Origin: Deltaproteobacteria bacterium
Lineage (GTDB): Bacteria > Desulfobacterota > Desulfuromonadia > Geobacterales > DSM-12255
Assembly: GCA_017861215.1 (NCBI GenBank)
Contig: JAGFXN010000110.1
Coordinates: 1 to 7,057, forward strand
Direction of reading: 5' to 3'
DNA: 7,057 nt
Shown: positions 1 through 5,952 of the stretch, piece after piece
How the letters are laid out: every line of letters begins with the position of its first letter
Numbering within the stretch: position 1 is the first letter of the stretch
Translations under genes and position numbers: made by a program
Notes under the pieces: model-generated
The model's input: the letters and a program-made list of their open reading frames with translations, nothing else
Told to the model about the DNA's origin: nothing
Databases searched by the model: none

Positions 1-53
1 CTTTTGTCTCGTGTCAAGGGCCGACCCCTCCAGCTCTCCCGTTATTGGGCATA

Positions 54-863
54 TTAGATTATCCCAAGCGCTTTAAGGCTTGCCTTGCCGATCTCTATGC
101 GTTTTGCCCCGTCTGATTCCTTTTGAATATCGATATTGAGCGCAAAAGCATAGACGCGATCTCCTTTCTTCACCCAGCCCACCCACCAGCCAACTCCTGG
201 ATTAGGTCCGTTTTGCCAGCCGGTTTTTGCATGTAAAGTCCAATTTGGACCTTTGTCTATAAGGGTAATGTCTCTAACGCTCTTTTGAGCTGTTTCAGGA
301 AAGGGTAATAATCCTTCAGCAAGCTTTGCAAGAAACTGAGTCTGCTCAACGGCGCTTATTTTGAGTGGCCCTAAAAGCCAGAATGTATCAATGCTGGTTC
401 CTATTTCTTTGTTTCCGTAGTTGAGCTTTAATATATTTTCCTGCATACGATCAAAACCGATACGTCGGGCAAGTTCCTGATAGATAGGGACATTGGACAC
501 TGCGATAGCCTCACGCAACCCCATATCCTTTTCCCAGGCTTTTGAGAATGGCTTCGGAGTGTATCTGTACGGTAAAATATCTTCGACGCTTTTTACCGCA
601 CCTACAGAAAGACCTATAAGAGAATTGGCAATCTTGAATGTTGATGCTGGGATAAACCTTGTTTCTGCTCGATCTTTATTGAATCCTATGTACGCATCTT
701 CCTTGACATCGTAGAGTGCAAATGTGCCATTTAGCCCAGAATCTTTGAAAATAGCAGCGATTTCAGTGATCTCTTTCCACTTAATGGCATTTGCTGATGA
801 TATGTCTGTCATTCCCAAGAGAAGACAGATTGCCGCCAGAATAATGTAGATTCGTCGAGTCAT
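54..863 (-). CDS. Class D (OXA-type) beta-lactamase
   Basis: A 269-residue periplasmic serine beta-lactamase that should hydrolyse beta-lactams through an acyl-enzyme. All class D motifs are present: STFK at residues 74-77 (Ser74 nucleophile, Lys77 the lysine normally carboxylated), SNV at 123-125, YGN at 149-151, FW at 161-162 and KTG at 213-215. Residues 1-26 form a signal peptide (MTRR, then a hydrophobic run, ending SANA). The length is typical of the family. The start at 863 is chosen because an SD (GAGGTG, 870-875) lies six bases before it and the signal peptide begins there. An in-frame ATG at 971 would add 36 residues encoded by inverted repeats, which is implausible. The gene is AT-rich (24/60 GC at 241-300, 23/60 at 601-660) beside GC-rich neighbours, which points to transfer. 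By recollection it is nearer OXA-10-like and environmental OXA enzymes. Substrate range cannot be read from sequence. Confidence 0.95.
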   Translation of the reverse strand: MTRRIYIILAAICLLLGMTDISSANAIKWKEITEIAAIFKDSGLNGTFALYDVKEDAYIGFNKDRAETRFIPASTFKIANSLIGLSVGAVKSVEDILPYRYTPKPFSKAWEKDMGLREAIAVSNVPIYQELARRIGFDRMQENILKLNYGNKEIGTSIDTFWLLGPLKISAVEQTQFLAKLAEGLLPFPETAQKSVRDITLIDKGPNWTLHAKTGWQNGPNPGVGWWVGWVKKGDRVYAFALNIDIQKESDGAKRIEIGKASLKALGII

Positions 864-869
864 ATCTCC

Positions 870-875
870 CACCTC
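870..875 (-). promoter_or_regulatory. Ribosome binding site of the OXA gene
   Basis: GAGGTG on the minus strand, six bases before the ATG at 863. It fixes the start of the beta-lactamase at the signal peptide rather than at the upstream in-frame ATG at 971. No convincing -35/-10 pair was found between this site and the end of the phosphotransferase gene, so the gene may depend on read-through transcription. Confidence 0.7.
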
Positions 876-901
876 ATTTAATCTCTGAGGGTCAAATTCC
901 C

Positions 902-964
902 CGCCCCTTGGGGCGATTGTTGAATCAACTAAGGCTACTGATACCCCGCTGCTTGCGGCGGGGT
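902..964. repeat. Cluster of GC-rich inverted repeats (REP-like)
   Basis: Three palindromes lie within about 60 bases. The first, 902-915, is CGCCCC-TT-GGGGCG. The second, 919-929, is GTTGA-A-TCAAC. The third, 943-964, is a hairpin whose arms CCCCGC (944-949) and GCGGGG (958-963) extend inward through a G-T wobble. The region separates the GC-rich phosphotransferase from the AT-rich beta-lactamase. Short GC-rich hairpins of this sort resemble REP sequences mobilised by REP-associated tyrosine transposases, but no transposase is in the window. Neither GC hairpin is followed by a T-run on either strand, so they are not standard intrinsic terminators. They could stall polymerase or protect mRNA ends. 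Confidence 0.6.
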
Positions 965-984
965 GATTCATTACATGCTGGAAG

Positions 985-3159
985 TTATCCCACGGTGACG
1001 ATGCCTAGATAGCCATCCACCGTTATCAGGTTGCCCGTGTCGATCAGCTCGGTGGCACCTGGTACTCCGGTGACACAGGGGAGGCCATATTCACGGGCAA
1101 TGATGGCGCCATGGATCAGCATGCCACCGCGCCGTTCGACAATGCCGCCGGCAAGCGGTGCGACAAACGTCATGTTCGGATCGACCGCATCGCAGACGAG
1201 AATTTCGCCGGACTGAAACGCTCGCAGGTCAGCCGGTTGGCGAATGACGCGGGCACGTCCCCGCACCAGGCCTGGTCCTGCCGGCTGCCCCACAATCTGA
1301 CGGACCTGAAGACGTGTCCCCGGAAGGTTTCCAGCATCTTCTTCGGAGGAACCGGCGGGAGTGGGACGCCTGGCAACGAGTTCCCGGACCGGTGCCATAC
1401 GAGCTGCCAGTTCCGGTTTGTCATGCTCTGCCAGTCGCCTCGTCGCCTCGGCGCGGGCTTCACGCAGTCGGGCAGTCAGGTTGCCGATGTAGAGGTTGTC
1501 GTTGTCACGGAGTCGGTAACTGGCCCGGCCAATTTCCAGCGCTTCATGGGCGAAAGACTGCTCCTCCATGGTAAAACTGGCCAGATAGTCCGCCTCATCT
1601 GTCTGGTTCCGGATGGTCTGCTGCGTAGGGGGGCTCTTGGCCAGTTCCAGGAGCAGGGACATAAGTCCCCGAGAGTGTTCAGCCGTCTCCCCCAAGGTCC
1701 AGGACAGATCGCCGTAACGGGACATGAAGCCAGCCAGCGCTGTGGCAAAAGGGCTCCCCGAAACCGGCGGGTGGCCGTCGCGGAGCCGATCTGTCAGCAG
1801 CGGATCGCTGCGCACCAGATCAGCCAGTTCCTGCAGCGCCCGGTTGCGCTGTGCTGCCAACAGCCCGGTATCGCCAGCCAGGAGGCCCAGGAAGGCAAAG
1901 GGATCAGCTGGTCGCAGGCGATCGTTGTAAAGCTGCCCGAACAGGCGGATACCGTGGGCCATGGGAATGCACATCTCGCGGTAGCGCTCCTCCCAGCGAT
2001 CAAGAATCCCCTGCCGTGTTTCGATTTCACGTACCAATTCCTCATCAGAGAGCTGCTGCAGATCGACAGCCGCTAAACTCTCGGCGTCATGCTCCATAGC
2101 CGGCAGCAATTCGTCTTCTATGGTATGCCGGAGGTTTTGGAGAGTAGCCAGGCTCTTGTGCAGGCTGAGGTACCAGGCACGGTCACCACCGTTGTCAGGC
2201 ACGTCTCCTGTAGTGATGGGGCGCGACTGGAGGGCAAACAGTTCCTTGCCCCGTAGCGTCCACTCCAGGTCCTGCGGTGCTCCGAAGTTTTCCTCGGCCT
2301 GCCGCAGCAGGGACATGACAAGCACGGCAACGTCGTCTGATAAGGGTGATTGTTCCCGCTCAGTCACCGGGAGCGGCTGCAAGGCAACCCCGTCGGTGAT
2401 CGCCCGGCAGGCCTGCAGGCGTTGCGGGGTATACCGCTCAACAATCCTGCCATCTGCATGATCCAGGAGCAGCCGATCCGGTTCTACATCGCCATCGACC
2501 AGTCCCTGATTCAAGCCCCAGACCGCTTCGATGGCAACCAGCTTCGGTCTGCCCGGACAGCGGCTGAAGGCAACTCCGGAACGATCGCCGATAACCAGTT
2601 CTTGAACAATGACCGCCATGGCGCTGGCTGCCGGGTCGAGTCCCAGTTCCTGTCGGTACAGCAGCGCCCGATCGGACCAGAGCGAGGCCCAGACCAGCCG
2701 CAGTCGGTCGAGAATTGCTGGCAGACCGCGAACATTGACAAAAGAGTCGTGCAGCCCGGCGAAGGAGGCAGTGGCCGAATCCTCAACCGGTGCTGTCGAG
2801 CGGACCGTTACGGGGCGGTCGGCAAAACGGGGAGCAAGGTGCCCGGTCAGATCAGCAGCAAGACCGTAAGGTAGCGTTGTGTTCAGAAACAGGCTGCGCA
2901 CCCTCAGTCCCAGGTCCCACAATTCTTCCCAGCGCATCTCGCTGAAGGGTTTGCGCTCCAGCAAAAGCGGCAGACGTTGCCGCAGTCCGGTATCATCCAG
3001 ATAGCAGTCATAGGCCGTTGTTGTAACGCAGAGACCTGGCGGTATGGGCGTGCCTGTGCTGGCCAGCCGACCGAGAGCAACCGCCTTGCCGCCGGCGCGG
3101 GGCAGGTCGGCGGCGGTCAGCTCCACCAGATCGATGACGAGTGTGGACGGATGGTTCAT
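985..3159 (-). CDS. PEP-synthase/Rph-type ATP-dependent phosphotransferase
   Basis: A 724-residue cytoplasmic enzyme with an N-terminal PPDK-type ATP-grasp domain (about 10-320) and a C-terminal swivelling phosphohistidine domain (about 620-724). Supporting motifs are GGKAVALG at 23-30, a PIPPG-type loop at 38-42, VRST with downstream ED at 119-127 and SFAG at 132-135. Also present are SGVAFS at 194-199, WGLNQG at 214-219, PQDLEW at 295-300 and LQSRPIT at 310-316. The catalytic His683 sits in an IHGAIIARE motif. No C-terminal PEP/pyruvate-binding barrel follows, so it is not PpsA or PPDK. The ATP-grasp, middle, His order matches rifampicin phosphotransferase and similar dikinases, which move the ATP beta-phosphate to a small acceptor. 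The middle 300 residues, which should bind the acceptor, are unrecognised. The start at 3159 overlaps the preceding stop as ATGA. A TTG at 3240 is possible but would bury 27 residues in the upstream gene. Confidence 0.88.
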   Translation of the reverse strand: MNHPSTLVIDLVELTAADLPRAGGKAVALGRLASTGTPIPPGLCVTTTAYDCYLDDTGLRQRLPLLLERKPFSEMRWEELWDLGLRVRSLFLNTTLPYGLAADLTGHLAPRFADRPVTVRSTAPVEDSATASFAGLHDSFVNVRGLPAILDRLRLVWASLWSDRALLYRQELGLDPAASAMAVIVQELVIGDRSGVAFSRCPGRPKLVAIEAVWGLNQGLVDGDVEPDRLLLDHADGRIVERYTPQRLQACRAITDGVALQPLPVTEREQSPLSDDVAVLVMSLLRQAEENFGAPQDLEWTLRGKELFALQSRPITTGDVPDNGGDRAWYLSLHKSLATLQNLRHTIEDELLPAMEHDAESLAAVDLQQLSDEELVREIETRQGILDRWEERYREMCIPMAHGIRLFGQLYNDRLRPADPFAFLGLLAGDTGLLAAQRNRALQELADLVRSDPLLTDRLRDGHPPVSGSPFATALAGFMSRYGDLSWTLGETAEHSRGLMSLLLELAKSPPTQQTIRNQTDEADYLASFTMEEQSFAHEALEIGRASYRLRDNDNLYIGNLTARLREARAEATRRLAEHDKPELAARMAPVRELVARRPTPAGSSEEDAGNLPGTRLQVRQIVGQPAGPGLVRGRARVIRQPADLRAFQSGEILVCDAVDPNMTFVAPLAGGIVERRGGMLIHGAIIAREYGLPCVTGVPGATELIDTGNLITVDGYLGIVTVG

Positions 3160-3608
3160 GGTGAAAAGTGGAATTCCATGACGTTCTGAAAACGTGTCAC
3201 CAGGAAGATGCTCGATATCTGCACCCGGAACAGGGCGCAACTCGGCGATGCGGTGAACTCGGCCAGGTGTGGGTGGCGACCAAGAAATATCGCCCGTCCG
3301 TTCTCCAACTCAGTCCCACTCAATTCCTCGGTAATGCCGAGGATGGTGGCGGCTGCCGCCCGGCTGAAATCGGTCACCTGGTTTCTGCGGTTGTCAATCA
3401 GGAGGGATACGTGATGGTTTCCGGCCAGATTGGCCCATTTACGGGTGGCTCGGAGTGTGGTGAAAAACAGCTGGCGCAGGTCTCGGGTGACGGCCACCGC
3501 CACCAGGCTGGCATAGGGACCGGTTCCGGCGTCAGTGGCCAGTACGGCCAGCGGTTGTCCGGTGCAGAGTCCCTTGAGAATATCATTGCTTTCAGCGGTG
3601 TTGTTCAT
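3156..3608 (-). CDS. Pyridoxamine 5'-phosphate oxidase-like flavin-binding protein
   Basis: A 150-residue protein resembling the split-barrel PNPOx-like FMN-binding family. Residues 18-29 (QPLAVLATDAGT) and the beta-strand pair around 32-50, with TRKWANL at 55-61 and VSLLIDNR at 67-74, match the pattern by which these small proteins hold FMN or F420 at a dimer interface. Reactions in the family include oxidation or reduction of small molecules and haem or haem-like binding, so the substrate is open. The ATG at 3608 is preceded by AGGAG with a ten-base spacer and overlaps the SRPBCC gene by 17 bases. An upstream GTG at 3740 lies inside that gene and would add unlikely sequence. Its stop overlaps the phosphotransferase start as ATGA, implying coupled synthesis and perhaps a shared pathway. 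Confidence 0.8.
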   Translation of the reverse strand: MNNTAESNDILKGLCTGQPLAVLATDAGTGPYASLVAVAVTRDLRQLFFTTLRATRKWANLAGNHHVSLLIDNRRNQVTDFSRAAAATILGITEELSGTELENGRAIFLGRHPHLAEFTASPSCALFRVQISSIFLVTRFQNVMEFHFSP

Positions 3609-3987
3609 TGATGAGCTGCTCCTGTTCCAGAATGCTCCTGATTCTCTGTGCTGCCAGCCTGCAGACCGCCAGGTACGGGATTGCCAGCAGGGGTACCTTG
3701 AACACCACTCGACAGCGGTCAGGTCCGAGCGACTCCACACGGTGACCTGTTGCCGGCATGCCAGCTACCTCCCAGTCCCAACATTTTCCGGCAACAAATT
3801 CCGTAACCCGGAACGGCAGCCAAACGACGATGATTGTCTGTACGCGACCGATACTGCCGGGGTCGATGTACTGTTCAGCTGACTCAACGCGGGAGACCAA
3901 TGGTCCCCATTCCGGCCATCTCGACGTGTCGGTCAGCAGTTTCCAGGCAGCAGAGGCCGGTGCAAGTATCTCAACGGATGTTTCCAT
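3592..3987 (-). CDS. SRPBCC (START/polyketide-cyclase-like) protein
   Basis: A 131-residue protein of the SRPBCC helix-grip fold. The opening ETSVEILAPASAAWKLLTD and the WPEWGP that follows (residues 24-29) are the usual start of this family, where the fold forms a deep hydrophobic pocket. Such proteins bind or transform hydrophobic ligands. Which ligand is bound here cannot be told. There is no signal peptide, so it is probably cytoplasmic. The ATG at 3987 lies 24 bases beyond the stop of the DUF523-DUF1722 gene. The only SD-like run, AAGGAG, directly overlaps that stop and sits about 20 bases from the ATG, farther than usual, and a stop in frame rules out an earlier start. The 3' end overlaps the flavoprotein gene by 17 bases. 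Confidence 0.78.
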   Translation of the reverse strand: METSVEILAPASAAWKLLTDTSRWPEWGPLVSRVESAEQYIDPGSIGRVQTIIVVWLPFRVTEFVAGKCWDWEVAGMPATGHRVESLGPDRCRVVFKVPLLAIPYLAVCRLAAQRIRSILEQEQLINEQHR

Positions 3988-4011
3988 GGGGGTGCTGGTA
4001 CGTCCGTCTCC

Positions 4012-4959
4012 TTACACATGATTCCGCAGCATCAGTTGTGCCGGGTGTGGTGACAGGTAGACCTGCCCCTTCAGATACTGCTGGTCGTACTTGCGGACAT
4101 AGTGTCTGAGCAGCGTCAGCGGCACGAGCAGCGGCGCCAAGTGATCATGATACTGGCCGATTACTTCCAGTAGTTCCGCCTTTTCCTCTGGGGAAAGCTG
4201 CTTCTTGAAATAGCCCATCATATGCTGCAGGACGTTGGTGTTCTTTTTGGTCGAAGCGCGCAGGGCCAACCCTTTCATAAACAAATCTTCGTAACGAGAG
4301 AGCAGTTCGGCCAGCGGTAATTCCTTGCCATGGGCGACCAGTGCCCCCATGCTGCGATAGGCCTCGGGACTATGGGCCATCATCAGCAGTTTGTGGGCGG
4401 TATGAAACTCCACCAGCCGGCCCAGCGTGGGACCGGACAACAGAAAGTCCTTCCAGCGCCGATAGCTGAAGACCCGTTCGATGAAGTTTTCCCGAAGGTG
4501 CAGGTCATTAAGTCTCCCCTCTTCCTCCATTGGGAGCAGCGGAAAGTGACGGGCCACCGCTGCTGCGAACAGGCCGCTGCCACTTTTTGCTGCAGCGCCA
4601 TTGTTATAGACCTTGACCCGGAACAGGCCGGAACTGGGAGAATCTTTTTTGAAGATGAAACCGCAGAGGTCCGCACCTTCCAGCTCTTTGACCTTGACTG
4701 AACAGAAATCAAGCATCCGATCGGTCTGGTCTATACGGCTCTTGCCGGTTATCAACCGGGGATTGGCCGGATCGCCTTCCAAGCGCATGGACTCCCGGGG
4801 TATCGGCAGCCCGCAGCCAACCTCGGGGCAGACCGGCAGAAAGCGGAAGTACTGCCCCAGGGTATCCGTGATGTAACGATCATGTTTGTGGCCGCCATCG
4901 TAACGGACATGCTCTCCCAGCAGGCAGGAGCTGACACCGATGATGATTGAATCTGTCAT
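4012..4959 (-). CDS. DUF523-DUF1722 fusion (TudS-like / YbgA-like)
   Basis: A 315-residue two-domain protein. Residues about 5-150 are DUF523, with SSCLLG (Cys12), PVCPEVGCG (Cys44, Cys49) and ADLCGF (Cys99). DUF523 includes thiouracil desulfurase TudS, which uses three cysteines to hold a [4Fe-4S] cluster that removes sulfur from 2-thiouracil. Residues about 185-315 are DUF1722 (YbgA): HTAHKLLMMAHS at 186-197, NVLQHMMGYFKK at 242-253, VPLTLLRHYVRKY at 279-291 and a C-terminal LRNHV. The usual DUF523 motif SPSCG reads SPSSG here (107-111), so Cys99 may take that role. E. coli ybgA sits beside the photolyase gene, which hints at light or nucleotide damage, but that is inference. ATG at 4959 overlaps the DUF1475 stop (ATGA), with AAAGG about eight bases upstream. 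Confidence 0.9.
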   Translation of the reverse strand: MTDSIIIGVSSCLLGEHVRYDGGHKHDRYITDTLGQYFRFLPVCPEVGCGLPIPRESMRLEGDPANPRLITGKSRIDQTDRMLDFCSVKVKELEGADLCGFIFKKDSPSSGLFRVKVYNNGAAAKSGSGLFAAAVARHFPLLPMEEEGRLNDLHLRENFIERVFSYRRWKDFLLSGPTLGRLVEFHTAHKLLMMAHSPEAYRSMGALVAHGKELPLAELLSRYEDLFMKGLALRASTKKNTNVLQHMMGYFKKQLSPEEKAELLEVIGQYHDHLAPLLVPLTLLRHYVRKYDQQYLKGQVYLSPHPAQLMLRNHV

Positions 4960-5294
4960 GGGGATACCTTTCGGGAAAATAGTCTATCAAGATTTTCTTC
5001 ACTGCGGATATGCCGCAACTGTACCAGCAGGTAACCGGCCATGGAGATATTGCCCAGGGTCATAATAAGGACAAACCACAGGATACTTTTTGCCACAGAC
5101 TGTTCGCGCCAGGCAACCCAGAGCCAGAAGAAGAGGAAGCCGCAGTAGGCATCGGCCAGGGTGGCTCGGAACCATGGATTGGGCCAGAGCTGGCGAGTTG
5201 CGCTGAAGATATCCTGGTGCAGCGAGGCGCTGATGGTAACATACAGCATTACGGCCAGAACAAGACAGCAGACACCGGTCAGGAATATCTTCAT
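4956..5294 (-). CDS. DUF1475 family membrane protein
   Basis: A 112-residue integral membrane protein with three predicted hydrophobic segments (about residues 4-24, 46-61 and 70-92) and a charged C-terminal tail ending RLFSRKVSP. The DAYCGFLFFWLWVAWRE stretch (48-64) resembles the DUF1475 signature (DAY, then a hydrophobic run, then WV-x-x-E). No function is known for the family, and the inner membrane is the expected location. The ATG at 5294 is one base from the chalcone-isomerase-like stop. An AAGGA SD inside that gene's end, about seven bases before it, supports the start. The stop overlaps the next gene as ATGA, so the three genes are read together. Confidence 0.8.
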   Translation of the reverse strand: MKIFLTGVCCLVLAVMLYVTISASLHQDIFSATRQLWPNPWFRATLADAYCGFLFFWLWVAWREQSVAKSILWFVLIMTLGNISMAGYLLVQLRHIRSEENLDRLFSRKVSP

Positions 5295-5295
5295 T

Positions 5296-5805
5296 TCAGC
5301 GTCCTTTCAGCAGATCACGCTTCAACTTCTCATAAATCGGTTCGCGCCCGAGCCAGATACCCAAATAGGAGGCGGCAAAATCGGCCCCCTCGATGACGAT
5401 CAACGACGTGCCGTTCAGGGCAAGCTCAGTTCCCCGACCAGGCAAATAGGTCAGGGAGTAGCGGTCACCTGATTTGACGTCCTTATATGCGGCATTGATC
5501 CGATCGATGCGCCCCTGCAGCTTTGCAAGTTCCGCCGGTGACTGGTTGCGTTTCAGGACCGGCGCGGCACCCTTATCGAAATCCGATCCCTTGATCGATA
5601 CCAGGTAACTGATCTCAAGGCGTTTTGGCACATCGGACAAGACATCTTCCGTTTTGACTGCTTCCGGCAGGTAGAGGGTCGCCACGTAGGCTTTTATAAG
5701 CTTGAGATAGCGCAGCAGGGCCGCATTACGCAGCGGCACCGGTTTGCTCCCGATGGTCGTGCTGTCAGCAAAGGGAATGTTTTCAATAGTCAGGGCGTGA
5801 GCCAC
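5296..5805 (-). CDS. Chalcone-isomerase-like domain protein
   Basis: A 169-residue protein, from the GTG at 5805, of the bacterial chalcone-isomerase-like family. Conserved features are a basic strand region with KAYVATLYLP, PKRLEISYLVSI, then GDRYSLTYLPGRGTEL, NGTSLIVIEGADFA and IWLGREPIYEKLKRDLLKG at the C-terminus, matching the family's closing IWLG...LK..LLG. True plant chalcone isomerase activity is not implied; the fold binds fatty acids or other hydrophobic ligands. Many bacterial members are exported, but here no clear signal peptide is present. A TTG start at 5871 also leaves the frame open, but an extended -10 (5834-5842) lies inside that extension. The GTG at 5805 is the only canonical start downstream of the promoter and before the conserved core. 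It lacks a clear SD, so the start stays uncertain. Confidence 0.82.
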   Translation of the reverse strand: MAHALTIENIPFADSTTIGSKPVPLRNAALLRYLKLIKAYVATLYLPEAVKTEDVLSDVPKRLEISYLVSIKGSDFDKGAAPVLKRNQSPAELAKLQGRIDRINAAYKDVKSGDRYSLTYLPGRGTELALNGTSLIVIEGADFAASYLGIWLGREPIYEKLKRDLLKGR

Positions 5806-5833
5806 TTCAGGTACACTGAATCTCAGAAAGGTA

Positions 5834-5842
5834 ATTATACCA
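5834..5842 (-). promoter_or_regulatory. Extended -10 promoter for the leftward operon
   Basis: Minus strand TGGTATAAT: a perfect TATAAT (5834-5839) with the TG extension two bases upstream. No consensus -35 lies 17 bases away. A TTGACT at 5866-5871 could serve a second, overlapping -10 (GATTAT, 5842-5847) with an 18-base spacer. Transcription would begin near 5827, about 22 bases before the GTG at 5805. Confidence 0.55.
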
Positions 5843-5847
5843 TAATC

Positions 5848-5856
5848 TGCTATAAA
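5848..5856 (+). promoter_or_regulatory. Extended -10 promoter for the rightward methyltransferase
   Basis: Plus strand TGCTATAAA: the TG extension, then TATAAA (5851-5856), close to the TATAAT consensus. No -35 consensus is seen. Transcription would begin near 5863, leaving a 5' untranslated region of about 90 bases before the ATG at 5953. It lies five bases from the oppositely directed extended -10, so polymerase at one site would occlude the other. Confidence 0.45.
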
Positions 5857-5939
5857 TAATTGAAGAGTCAACCGTCAATATTTTTTGCAGATTGTAGTCA
5901 GACTCCTGCTGGGTCGAGCTATCAACGAATTCTCCCCGT

Positions 5940-5946
5940 AGGAGGT
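5940..5946 (+). promoter_or_regulatory. SD of the methyltransferase gene
   Basis: AGGAGGT, six bases before the ATG at 5953. It is a strong SD and decides against the in-frame TTG at 5860, which would add 31 residues from the intergenic region. Part of it can pair with CTCC at 5932-5935 (loop of five), which may weaken translation. Confidence 0.85.
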
Positions 5947-5952
5947 AAAACC

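Noticed and set aside
1..53. Integron attC site or terminator downstream of the OXA gene
   Set aside because: GTTATTGGGC at 41-50 only loosely resembles a cassette core site and no matching inverse core was found. The AGGG/CCCT pair at 17-29 has only four base pairs and no T-run.
943..964. Hairpin as a rho-independent terminator of the operon
   Set aside because: The stem is strong, but no T-run follows on either strand, so termination is not supported by sequence.
864..971. N-terminal extension of the beta-lactamase from the ATG at 971
   Set aside because: It is encoded by inverted repeats and would place the signal peptide 36 residues inside the protein. The ATG at 863 has a proper SD.
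1111..2076. Long plus-strand open frame of 321 codons opposite the phosphotransferase
   Set aside because: It lies wholly antisense to a gene with clear motifs, and its product is low-quality sequence rich in Arg, Gln and Pro with no recognisable domain. Long antisense frames are expected opposite GC-rich genes.
3160..3240. Upstream TTG start for the phosphotransferase at 3240
   Set aside because: It would overlap the flavoprotein gene by 85 bases, whereas the ATGA overlap at 3156-3159 gives a normal coupled start and the conserved domain begins just after it.
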